A stretch of 5,988 nucleotides of DNA from Treponema sp. (GCA_009786675.1 WQRP01000101.1:1-5988), one strand, 5' to 3'. Counted from the stretch's first letter, positions 1-5,902 are shown. Notes: generated by a model not told the origin, from the letters alone. Numbers and translations are program-made.

Positions 1-101
1 CCGGGGAACGCGCCGCGCGCCGGCGCGGGGCGGGGGCACGTGGGGGCCGGGCGGCCCCCGGCGCGGCGGCGGCGGGGCGACCGGCGATAACGCCCGTTCT
101 G
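1..101. repeat. left arm of a long inverted repeat (partner 5799-5898)
   Basis: The reverse complement of 5799-5847 matches 50-101 base for base, except that the left arm carries one extra CGG-type triplet in a run of such triplets. Farther out the arms diverge but still align around a shared GGCACG. They match perfectly again over 11 bases (1-11 against 5888-5898, CCGGGGAACGC read on the left). The arm begins at the window edge, so it may extend further left. It also holds a local hairpin, GGGGGCC at 42-48 with GGCCCCC at 53-59. I do not recognise the element. It could be a dispersed GC-rich repeat, two related upstream regions, or the ends of a recombining segment. Confidence 0.8.
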
Positions 102-206
102 ACGCCGATCATCCCCGTCAGGGCGCATGTCGCCGTCGCTACCATGGCGAAATTCGCCAAGACCGCCGCTAACTTCTTCACTTACGTACCTCCGAACGAA
201 TTCTGA
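3..206 (+). CDS. possible 3' end of a gene entering from the left; product unknown
   Basis: This frame is open from the window edge to a TGA at 204-206 and has no convincing start inside the window. Over codons 102-203, outside the repeat, I counted G or C at about 50, 47 and 76 percent of first, second and third positions. That is the pattern of the neighbouring genes and argues for real coding sequence. The encoded C-terminus ends ...MAKFAKTAANFF, then TYVPPNEF. Codons 3-101 lie in the GC-rich repeat arm and encode low-complexity Gly, Ala and Arg, so that part is uncertain. An ATG at 144 would give only 20 residues and has no Shine-Dalgarno. If the gene is real, it is convergent with the minus-strand operon. 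The family was not recognised. Confidence 0.33.
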   Translation, partial: GERAARRRGAGARGGRAAPGAAAAGRPAITPVLTPIIPVRAHVAVATMAKFAKTAANFFTYVPPNEF

Positions 207-509
207 ACCTGGACAGGTCGGCAAGAGCCAACTTCCAAATTTATCATTTTGTAATATCGTACAGCGGTTAGGAGTGCCTGTCAACATTTTTTTTTCTCGA
301 AGGCCGGCCAATTCGCAAAAATCATCGTCCCCACCTTCGAATGCTAGAAAAAAGGTTTTTATTTCCCGGTTTTGGGCAGGAATGTGTAATCTGTACAACG
401 ACATGGATTGCGCGGGGCGAAATTTTCCCCAGGGACGGCACCAGATGGCACCAGGGGACTGAATTCCAGGGTGTTTTGCGGGATGGAGGGGGGCTAGGCG
501 TCGCCCGTA
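207..509. other. intergenic stretch, AT-rich in its left part; no gene seen
   Basis: No reading frame here has the codon pattern of the neighbours. It contains a T9 run (287-295) followed by an imperfect stem: CGAAGGCC at 298-305 pairs with GGCCAATTCG at 306-315, with AA bulged, and is flanked by T and A runs that could extend the stem. A small tandem direct repeat, GGCACCAG at 437-444 and again at 447-454, is also present. The stem is not followed by a U tract on either strand, so I do not call it an intrinsic terminator. A terminator for the convergent transcripts would be expected in this interval, but none is clear. Confidence 0.5.
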
Positions 510-734
510 TTAGGCGCCGGACCCTCGCGGGCGGGTTTCCATGGGGGAACCCCCGGCGAGCAGCCTTTCGACTTCCTCCACCGTGTACCCCTGCCTGAAC
601 AGGCCGAGCACCTCGGCCTCGCCCCTGGCAGCGCCCTCGGCCTTGCCCCTGGCCTCGCCCCTGGCCTCAATTTGGGCCTCCCATTTTTTGGTTAGGCCTT
701 CTTCCTCAAGCATTCGCATCAAGGCATCGCTCAT
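510..734 (-). CDS. tandem-duplicated nuclease tail as a separate 74-residue ORF (candidate stand-alone antitoxin, or a gene fragment)
   Basis: The ORF starts at ATG 734-732, which overlaps the TGA of the upstream nuclease gene (ATGA), and ends with TAA at 512-510. Its first 34 residues (MSDALMRMLEEEGLTKKW and on) are identical to residues 221-254 of the nuclease. A charged Gly/Ala/Glu/Arg/Lys-rich helical segment follows that is four residues shorter than in the parent, then the identical RQGYTVEEVERLLA. The last residues differ because a two-base length difference shifts the frame. No GGAGG precedes this ATG; the sequence there is GCCGGGCG. Translation would therefore rely on coupling through the stop-start overlap. 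In Rpn systems the C-terminal small protein inhibits the nuclease, so this copy could be an extra antitoxin. It could equally be an inert by-product of tandem duplication. Confidence 0.5.
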   Translation of the reverse strand: MSDALMRMLEEEGLTKKWEAQIEARGEARGKAEGAARGEAEVLGLFRQGYTVEEVERLLAGGSPMETRPRGSGA

Positions 735-744
735 GTTAAACGCC
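532..744. repeat. direct repeat copy A (partner 758-980)
   Basis: This is the second, operon-distal copy of the nuclease-tail coding segment. Both copies run from CGGGTTTCCAT to GGCGTTTAAC read on opposite ends, with long identical stretches. Copy A lacks a 12-base CCCTCGGCCTTG unit, equal to four codons (Lys-Ala-Glu-Gly), and differs by two bases near its left end, which changes the terminal frame. Between 533 and 552 it has a stem (GGGTTTCC with GGGGAACCC-type pairing, one G-T wobble, four-base loop) that copy B lacks. Confidence 0.9.
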
Positions 745-970
745 CGGCTCTCGCTGACGGGTTTCCATCGGCGCCCCTGGCGAGCAGCCTCTCGACTTCC
801 TCCACCGTGTACCCCTGCCTGAACAGGCCGAGCACCTCGGCCTTGGCTCTGGCTTCGCCCTCGGCCTTGCCCTCGGCCTTGCCCCTGGCCTCGCCCCTGG
901 CCTCAATTTGGGCCTCCCATTTTTTGGTCAGGCCTTCTTCCTCAAGCATTCGCATCAAGGCATCGCTCAT
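731..970 (-). CDS. predicted internally initiated small protein (nuclease residues 221-299), RpnS-like
   Basis: Inside the nuclease gene, ATG 970-968 (Met221) is preceded by GGAGG at 983-979 with an eight-base spacer. This is a much better initiation signal than that of the full-length GTG. It would produce a 79-residue, highly charged helical protein from the same frame, ending at the same TGA. In E. coli, rpn genes are known to make both a long toxic nuclease and a short C-terminal protein from an internal start, and the short form neutralises the long one. The same segment is the part duplicated downstream, which suggests it is a functional unit. No expression evidence is available from sequence alone. 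Confidence 0.42.
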   Translation of the reverse strand: MSDALMRMLEEEGLTKKWEAQIEARGEARGKAEGKAEGEARAKAEVLGLFRQGYTVEEVERLLARGADGNPSARAGRLT

Positions 971-1630
971 GTTAAACGCCTCCCTCAGTTTTTTTTTGTT
1001 CGCGCGCATTACCGCGTCCAGATACGCGCCGACGCGGCGCGGCTTGCCTAGACGCGATATTTCCGTGGTCACCCGGCGCCAGTTCCCCGCGTCGAGCCTG
1101 TTGTCCAGGCCGCGCAGCCACAGGTTCTCGTCCTCGCCCAGCTTCCTGCTGTCGATTATCTGGATTGGCAGGATGTCCCCGATTACAGTATAAATCCCCG
1201 GCCGCTTTTCTTCAACGGCGTACCCGCGCGTTTCACGCAGGTGCGCGACAAGCTCTCGGGGGTAGTGGCTCTCGACGAAGGTCAGGGTCGTGTCGGTTAC
1301 GTCCGCGTCCTTCTCCAGGGACACGTAAATGCAGGCGTACCCGTAAACCTTGTAGAAGTCCCTTACCGAAACGTAGTCGTCGGGGCTCTTGTACTCGACG
1401 ACGTTGACGCCCCGGAATATCGAGGCGATGTTCTTTTTTAGGGTCACTTCCCGCTTTTTCTTGATGATTACGACGTCTATCCGCAGCGGCTCCCTGGTCA
1501 GTTGGTGCTCGGCCAGGAACTCCAGGTCGTCGGCGTACTCGCCAAGCTCCAGCCTGATTGCCTCGACGAACGCGGGGTGCCAGGGGATCGCCTCGTCGTT
1601 CGGTTCTTCTGCCTCATTGTTTGTGCCCAC
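731..1630 (-). CDS. Rpn-type PD-(D/E)XK nuclease-like protein with low-complexity helical tail
   Basis: The protein has 299 residues and starts at GTG 1630-1628. The N-terminal half fits a PD-(D/E)XK nuclease fold: Asp52 in LRIDVVIIKK, then Glu79 and Lys81 in NVVEYKSP, the usual D...ExK catalytic trio. A conserved-looking DFYKVYGYACIY helix follows. Residues 160-220 are a basic linker region containing AAA-coded KKK (212-214). Residues 221-299 form a charged helical tail with EARGKAEG-like repeats, ending in GYTVEEVERLL. That layout is typical of Rpn / 'recombination-promoting nuclease' proteins, which cut DNA and in some cases act in phage defence. The gene overlaps the end of the solute-binding-protein gene by 17 bases and has no clear Shine-Dalgarno of its own, so translation is probably coupled. 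The fold call is fairly firm; the biological role is inference. Confidence 0.75.
   Translation of the reverse strand: MGTNNEAEEPNDEAIPWHPAFVEAIRLELGEYADDLEFLAEHQLTREPLRIDVVIIKKKREVTLKKNIASIFRGVNVVEYKSPDDYVSVRDFYKVYGYACIYVSLEKDADVTDTTLTFVESHYPRELVAHLRETRGYAVEEKRPGIYTVIGDILPIQIIDSRKLGEDENLWLRGLDNRLDAGNWRRVTTEISRLGKPRRVGAYLDAVMRANKKKLREAFNMSDALMRMLEEEGLTKKWEAQIEARGEARGKAEGKAEGEARAKAEVLGLFRQGYTVEEVERLLARGADGNPSARAGRLT
758..980. repeat. direct repeat copy B (partner 532-744)
   Basis: This is the parental copy, lying in the 3' end of the nuclease gene and beginning, in gene direction, at GGCGTTTAACATG. It contains one more 12-base Lys-Ala-Glu-Gly unit than copy A. The GGAGG ribosome-binding site lies at the repeat edge: only its final two bases fall within the shared unit, so copy A did not inherit it. 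Confidence 0.9.
979..983 (-). promoter_or_regulatory. internal Shine-Dalgarno for the predicted small tail protein
   Basis: On the minus strand the sequence reads GAGGGAGG followed by CGTTTAAC and ATG, giving a GGAGG core with eight bases to Met221 of the nuclease. In the nuclease frame these bases encode Leu-Arg-Glu-Ala, which does not require this codon choice. Chance occurrence in a GC-rich gene remains possible. Confidence 0.45.
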
Positions 1631-3323
1631 CGGTGGAGTATAGCGTTTTGCCGTAAGCCGCGCCAGGGGGAACCATCACCACGTTGGGCAGGGGAACGAG
1701 GTCCCGGAACGAAAGGTACCTAAATGGGTGGATGCCAAGGGCGTTGGGGAACCAGCCGTCCAGCTCGTGGGTGTCTATCACGTTGATCGACGGGGTGAAC
1801 GAAATCGGGAACACCGCCCCGCGATCCAGCAGAAGCTGCTCCGCCTCGGCCAGGGTCGCCCAGCGAACCGCGCCGGCCTCGAACATCGACCTTTCCATGA
1901 GCCTCTCGAAATCGTCGTCCGAGTGCAGGGCGTTGTTAAGGTTCGAGTCCCTTCGCCACTTCTTAAGAAAGCTGTAGGGATCCGGGAAGTTGCCGATCCA
2001 GGTGGAAAGCCCGACGTGGTAGCCGTCGCGCCGCAGCGACTCGAAGTACTCGCCGAAGGGGACGACCTCCACCCGCGACGAAACGCCCAGGTGCCGCCGC
2101 CAGGCGTCCGCCATAAGCCCGGATATGCGGGCCGCGTCGAACGACGGCGTTATGCGGAACACGAGCTCTGGCATTCCCGCGCCCCCGGGGAACCCGGCCT
2201 CCGCCATAAGCCTGGCCGCCTCCGCCGGGTCAACGTCGCCGGACCCAATCCCGGCGATCCTGGGGTAGCCGGGCAGGGGGTTCACCAGCGTCCTGGCCGG
2301 GTTGAAGTGCCTGGAGCGTATCTCGTCCCAGGGCAGCACCAGCGCCATGGCCCGCCGGACGCGGTGGTCGCCCAGGGGCTCCGCCTCCGATCGGATGAAG
2401 TAAAAATGGGTGCCGAACAAGGTGTGGACGCTGATGCCGCTCCTGTCGGTAAGCGCGTCCAGGTTGACGCCGCCGGAGATCCACCGCGCCTCGCCGGAGT
2501 TCCACAGGGCGCTCGCCTCGTCGTCCGAAACGAACCTGATCGTAATCCTGTTAAGGGCAACCGCGTCCGCGTCCCAGTAGAACTCGTTCCGGACAAGGAC
2601 GATCCTGTCCTCGTCCATCTCGCATATGCGGAAGGGGCCGTTGGACATCGGCGGCGAAAGCGACCAGTCCTCCACGTCCACCATTGACGGGTGGATCGGG
2701 CTGAACGAGTGGTGGCAAAGCATCGACGGGAAAAACGCCGCCGGCGAGTTGAGCCTGACGACGAGCGTCCTGGGCCCGGTCGCGACGATGCCCACGTTGT
2801 CAGCGTTGGGCGCGACCCCGGTGCGGTAGTCCCTGGCCCCCTCGATAATGTCGAACAGGCTGGAGTAGGGGGCCTCGCGCCCGGGCGCAAGCGTCGAGAG
2901 CCAGGACCGGCGGAAGTCCTCGGCGGTCACCGGATCCCCGTTCCAGAACCTGGCGTTCTGCCTTATCGTGAAGGTCCACTGCCTGTTGTCGCTGGAAAGC
3001 GCCCACCTTTCCGCCAGCGCGGGAACCGGGGCCATGGTGACGGGGTTGTACGAGAAAAGCCCCTCGTAAATCGCCGTGAAAAGCTGCGCCTCGCTCGCCA
3101 TGAGCGACCGGCGAAAGTCCAGCTCGACGCTGGCCCGGGAAAACGCCACGGTAAGCTCGTCGCGGACCTCCGCCCTGGGACGCCCGCGCGTGACGCCAGC
3201 CTCGGGCACCGGGGAGTGCGCGGGGAACGCGGGCTCCACCGACGCGCATCCCAGGAAAACCGACAGGGAAAGGACGAGGCAAGCCGCCCCCGCGCCGGGG
3301 ACGCCCGTTCTGGATAGTTTCAC
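1614..3323 (-). CDS. OppA-type peptide ABC-transporter solute-binding lipoprotein
   Basis: The protein has 569 residues and belongs to the SBP_bac_5 (OppA/DppA) family of extracytoplasmic binding proteins that deliver oligopeptides or related ligands to an ABC permease. A basic and hydrophobic signal (residues 1-25) ends at LSVFLGC, placing the lipidated cysteine at 26; the lipobox is relaxed. Family hallmarks follow in order: QLFTAIYEGLFSYNP (80-94), WTFTIRQNARFWNGDPVTAEDF (116-137), SNGPFRI (227-233), FYWDADAVALNRITIRFV (248-265) and WIGNFPDPYSFLKKW (442-456). Length is normal for the family. The start is GTG 3323-3321, chosen because it gives the complete signal peptide; a G-rich GGGGGGA lies eight bases before it. 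No permease or ATPase gene is in the window, so it is an orphan here. The ligand cannot be told. Confidence 0.92.
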   Translation of the reverse strand: MKLSRTGVPGAGAACLVLSLSVFLGCASVEPAFPAHSPVPEAGVTRGRPRAEVRDELTVAFSRASVELDFRRSLMASEAQLFTAIYEGLFSYNPVTMAPVPALAERWALSSDNRQWTFTIRQNARFWNGDPVTAEDFRRSWLSTLAPGREAPYSSLFDIIEGARDYRTGVAPNADNVGIVATGPRTLVVRLNSPAAFFPSMLCHHSFSPIHPSMVDVEDWSLSPPMSNGPFRICEMDEDRIVLVRNEFYWDADAVALNRITIRFVSDDEASALWNSGEARWISGGVNLDALTDRSGISVHTLFGTHFYFIRSEAEPLGDHRVRRAMALVLPWDEIRSRHFNPARTLVNPLPGYPRIAGIGSGDVDPAEAARLMAEAGFPGGAGMPELVFRITPSFDAARISGLMADAWRRHLGVSSRVEVVPFGEYFESLRRDGYHVGLSTWIGNFPDPYSFLKKWRRDSNLNNALHSDDDFERLMERSMFEAGAVRWATLAEAEQLLLDRGAVFPISFTPSINVIDTHELDGWFPNALGIHPFRYLSFRDLVPLPNVVMVPPGAAYGKTLYSTGGHKQ

Positions 3324-3339
3324 CTGCCCGGTCCCCCCG

Positions 3340-4731
3340 TCAGACGGCGGCGGCGTTTGCCCCCAGCCGCTTCATCTGCTCGGCCTCTTCCTTGGCCGCG
3401 CTGTACTCGTGCTGGATTTGGTTCGCCTTGACTATGCAGTTTTTTATCGAGGACAGCTCCGGCTTGATCCCCTTTATCCTGTCGCGGGATTCCCTGGCCG
3501 CGGTCTTGAAGTAATCGTCCAGCGAGACCAGGATCCGGTAGAAATTCTGAACGTCCCTGATGGCGCGTTCCAGGTAGCCCAGGATCTGGTCCTCCGGCAT
3601 TGCCCTGAGCTTCGCCGTAAGCGGCCCCTGCCCGCCGACCCCGGAAAAGACCTTTATCTTTTTTTCCAGGTCGGCGCGGAACTGGCCAAGGTTAAGGAAC
3701 TCCCTGGTCTGCGTCCCCTTCACCGGATCCGTGAAAATAAGCTCGTAAACCACCGGCTCCGGCTCGGAGTTCATCATCGACCGGATCAGCTGCCTAAGCC
3801 TCTTCCAGAAGCTTTTTTTCTCGTTCGCCAGGATCGACTCGTTCTCGTCGATCTTCTGCACGATTTCGGACAGCACCGACGTGGACATGCCCAGGGCCCG
3901 TATCCCGTCCACCAGGATGCCCTTGAAGTCCACCTTGGGCTTGGCGGCCTTGGAACTTTCCGCCGAAACCCTGAGCGACTTCAGCACCGCCTCCTTAAAG
4001 AGCCGGCCGTCCTCGGAATAGTCCTCGGCGATTACTTCCTCTATGAACTCCTGGTAGATCGGCGCGGTGGGCGCGGCGGAGGCTATTTTCTTCTTTATAT
4101 TGGGAACGGTCGCTTCCGACGCCGGCATTCCCCTAATCGCGCCCCGGACGGCCAGCTTGTAGTTTTCCCTGTGGTAAATCGTAAGGTCGCGCAGGCTCCC
4201 CATTACCGAAATCGTGCACTTTGAAAGCTTGGTGAGCGCCTCGCCGATGACGCTCAGGGTAATCTGGTCCCCGGCCTTGGAGTTCAGGGTAATCTCGGCC
4301 ACGACTTTGGTGTTGGCGGACTTGGAATCCGGGGTAAGGCTTACCCAGTCTATGTACCGGATAAGGCCGGCGATCTTGCGTATCCGCCCTAGGTTTAGGT
4401 ACTCCACGCTGAACTGGTAAAAATTGACCAGGAAGTCGAGCTGGCTGTCGAAACTGGCCAGCCTTATAGATATCTGGTCCCGGCGCCTCGCCTCGTTGAG
4501 GGGGCCCGACTCGGGAACCTCCAGCTCGGTAATCTTGCTTTCCTGCTTGTAGGGATCCTCGTTGACGAGCTTTTTCTTGATGTAGATGCCGTACAGAACC
4601 GAAAACGATACCTGGAACAGGCGAAGATCGTCCTTAAGCTTGGGAATTTCCGTTTTCTCGAGCCACTCCTTTCTTTCAAGAAGCACCCTTGATAGAACCT
4701 CGACATAACTGGGAGCTGCTGTATCGGCCAT
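3340..4731 (-). CDS. conserved-looking cytoplasmic protein of unknown function, first gene of the operon
   Basis: From ATG 4731-4729 the protein has 463 residues. There is no signal peptide or membrane segment. It is highly charged and probably mostly helical, with heptad-like stretches at about 15-55 (ERKEWLEKTEIPKLKDDL), 285-325 (EIVQKIDENESILANEKKSF) and 410-457. A middle segment (about 140-190) looks more strand-rich (VVAEITLNSKAGDQITLSVIG). I recognise no catalytic motif; it resembles uncharacterised spirochaete proteins only by general impression. The frame stays open for nearly 1 kb upstream. I reject that extension because a good promoter lies directly before this ATG and the opposite strand there encodes a lipoprotein. 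AAGGA is two bases before the ATG, closer than ideal. The solute-binding-protein gene follows after 16 bases. Confidence 0.8.
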   Translation of the reverse strand: MADTAAPSYVEVLSRVLLERKEWLEKTEIPKLKDDLRLFQVSFSVLYGIYIKKKLVNEDPYKQESKITELEVPESGPLNEARRRDQISIRLASFDSQLDFLVNFYQFSVEYLNLGRIRKIAGLIRYIDWVSLTPDSKSANTKVVAEITLNSKAGDQITLSVIGEALTKLSKCTISVMGSLRDLTIYHRENYKLAVRGAIRGMPASEATVPNIKKKIASAAPTAPIYQEFIEEVIAEDYSEDGRLFKEAVLKSLRVSAESSKAAKPKVDFKGILVDGIRALGMSTSVLSEIVQKIDENESILANEKKSFWKRLRQLIRSMMNSEPEPVVYELIFTDPVKGTQTREFLNLGQFRADLEKKIKVFSGVGGQGPLTAKLRAMPEDQILGYLERAIRDVQNFYRILVSLDDYFKTAARESRDRIKGIKPELSSIKNCIVKANQIQHEYSAAKEEAEQMKRLGANAAAV

Positions 4732-4738
4732 TTCCTTA

Positions 4739-4767
4739 AGTATACTGGAAAACGGGAAAACAAGCAA
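4739..4767 (-). promoter_or_regulatory. sigma70-type promoter of the minus-strand operon
   Basis: On the minus strand, TTGCTT (4767-4762) is separated by exactly 17 bases from TATACT (4744-4739). Only seven bases lie between the -10 and the ATG at 4731. The transcript would therefore start at or within a few bases of the start codon, giving an essentially leaderless mRNA. The -10 sits in the palindrome AGTATACT (4739-4746), so a TATACT is also present on the plus strand facing the divergent lipoprotein gene, although no good -35 is seen there. Confidence 0.6.
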
Positions 4768-4773
4768 CGCACC

Positions 4774-4778
4774 GGAGG
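4774..4778 (+). promoter_or_regulatory. Shine-Dalgarno favouring the upstream start of the lipoprotein gene
   Basis: GGAGG is followed by the five-base spacer CACGT and then ATG 4784-4786. It decides for the upstream start over the ATG at 4874, which has only a G-run three to four bases before it. Confidence 0.6.
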
Positions 4779-4783
4779 CACGT

Positions 4784-5668
4784 ATGGCGGACGCGGGGCT
4801 ATTGTTCGAAAAATTCGACCGAAAACGGCCGGCGTTTGCAGGCAAAACGCGAATTCCCGCCCTTATATGGGGTATGAGAACACGTTTTTTTGCCGCCCTG
4901 TGCGCGTCGTTTCTGGCGGTTTCCTGCGGGGCAATCCTCCACGAAACCGCCCCGGGATACGTCCCGAACCTGCCGGATCCGCCCCCCGCCTGGACCGCCC
5001 TGCTCGGCGACCCGCACTGGCGGATCGAGTGGTTCGACGGGGAGGGCCGGAAACGGTACGCGGAACTGCCCGGCCCGGGATCCCCGGGAATTTCCCCGCC
5101 CCAAACCCTGGCGACCCCCGTCCTGGCTCTGCCCTTTTGGCCGGAAAAGGGAATCGCCCCCGGGGTTTTCAGGCCCGCCGGGGCGGTCTTCCCCTTCGAC
5201 GTCTCCGGAAACAGGATCTTCCTAAGCTGGCAGGGAGGGGTGGAGGCCGCCTTCTTCCTGGAACTGGCCAGGGCGGCCAACGGGGGGCTCCCGCCGGACG
5301 GAACCGCCGCCCTTCGCCTGCCCTGGAACTTCAACTGGCCCCGTTTCCGCCGTCTTTTCGCGGATCCCGCCCTGAACGCCGAGATCCGCGCGGATCCCTG
5401 GCTGGCCGACTGGCCGGGGATCGCCGACAGGACCGTGCGCTCGGGCTTCGACAGGCGCCGCCTGGTTCCCGAGGCCAGAACCGCCCTGGAACTGCCCCTG
5501 GATCCCGGCCCCTGGATTGGCGCGTCGCCCTTCGCCGCCCCCCTGGCCTTCGAGTCGAACCCGGTTTTCCAGGTCGGGCCGTCCGCCGACACCTGGGTTT
5601 CCGCCGGGGGACTCCTGCGCGCAAACACGGGGGCGTGGATCTGGAGGGAATTCTCGCCGCCGCCTTGA
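4784..5668 (+). CDS. lipoprotein of unknown function
   Basis: The product has 294 residues from ATG 4784, or 264 from ATG 4874. The ATG at 4874 begins a classical lipoprotein signal, MRTRFFAALCASFLAVSC, with lipobox AVSC, so the mature exported protein starts at that cysteine. After it comes a Pro-, Trp- and aromatic-rich domain: PNLPDPPPAWTALLGDPHW, WRIEWFDGEGRKRY, then DVSGNRIFLSWQGGVEAAFFLELA, ending WIWREF-SPPP. No known enzymatic motif is seen. The upstream start has a near-perfect GGAGG but adds 30 charged residues before the signal peptide, which is unusual. Either the true start is 4874, or translation from 4784 serves as a leader or makes a second form. The gene is divergent from the operon across about 50 bases. 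The reading frame has strongly G/C third positions. Confidence 0.8.
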   Translation: MADAGLLFEKFDRKRPAFAGKTRIPALIWGMRTRFFAALCASFLAVSCGAILHETAPGYVPNLPDPPPAWTALLGDPHWRIEWFDGEGRKRYAELPGPGSPGISPPQTLATPVLALPFWPEKGIAPGVFRPAGAVFPFDVSGNRIFLSWQGGVEAAFFLELARAANGGLPPDGTAALRLPWNFNWPRFRRLFADPALNAEIRADPWLADWPGIADRTVRSGFDRRRLVPEARTALELPLDPGPWIGASPFAAPLAFESNPVFQVGPSADTWVSAGGLLRANTGAWIWREFSPPP

Positions 5669-5798
5669 AACCGGGGGCGCGGGGAGGATCCGCGCAGTCC
5701 AGTCCCGCACTTTTGCAAAAGTCGCTTTTGGCGATATTTAATACAACTATTACCTAAAACTCGCCCCCGGCGACAATAATCCCCGGAAAGCTGGTAGA
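5669..5798. other. intergenic region after the lipoprotein gene; weak terminator candidate
   Basis: ACTTTTGCAAAAGT (5709-5722) is a perfect 14-base palindrome. Its right half can alternatively pair with the next CTTTTG (5725-5730) across a TCG loop, so CTTTTG, CAAAAG and CTTTTG alternate. An AT-rich stretch (5732-5760) and a small TCGCC-CCC-GGCGA hairpin (5761-5773) follow. A terminator for the lipoprotein gene or a protein-binding site would both fit; neither is proven. Confidence 0.35.
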
Positions 5799-5898
5799 CA
5801 GAACGGGCGTTATCGCCGGTCGCCCCGCCGCCGCGCCGGGGGCCGCCTAGCCCCGCCGTGCCTCCGTCCGCGCCCCCCGCCTGGGGGGCGTTCCCCGG
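5799..5898. repeat. right arm of the long inverted repeat (partner 1-101)
   Basis: This is the inverted partner of the left arm: the inner 49 bases match except for one missing triplet, the middle is diverged, and an outer 11 bases are perfect. In the frame that is open in the left arm, this arm has a TAG (minus strand, 5849-5847), so it does not encode the same peptide. It lies upstream of the gene starting at 5984. A local hairpin of eight-base arms, CGCCCCCC (5871-5878) with GGGGGGCG (5883-5890), sits at its outer end. Confidence 0.8.
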
Positions 5899-5902
5899 GA
5901 GT

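Noticed and set aside
287..321. Intrinsic terminator at the T9 run
   Set aside because: The T tract lies before the stem on the plus strand and no U tract follows the stem on either strand.
127..462. 111-codon plus-strand open frame
   Set aside because: It has no ribosome-binding site, an implausible composition, and crosses from GC-rich to AT-rich sequence without codon bias; another frame fits the first 80 bases better.
532..980. CRISPR array or short tandem repeat locus
   Set aside because: There are only two long copies, both coding, with no regular spacers.
541..1193. Plus-strand open frames over the duplicated tail, themselves repetitive (Leu/Ala/Ser/Pro-rich)
   Set aside because: They are antisense to the EARGKAEG repeats; the repetition comes from the minus-strand gene.
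1728..4224. Long plus-strand open frames (1728-2687, 2691-3317, 3076-4224)
   Set aside because: They are antisense shadows of the solute-binding and helical protein genes, rich in Arg, Gly and Pro with no recognisable domains.
4732..5718. Upstream open extension of the minus-strand 463-residue gene, antisense to the lipoprotein gene
   Set aside because: A good promoter and the natural ATG lie at its boundary, the extension is Pro/Gly/Arg/Ser-rich low complexity, and the plus strand there encodes a convincing signal peptide and domain.
1..5898. Insertion sequence or composite transposon with terminal inverted repeats
   Set aside because: No transposase or recombinase is encoded between the arms, the arms are uneven in divergence, and flanking target duplications cannot be seen on the left. 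Kept only as an inverted-repeat observation.
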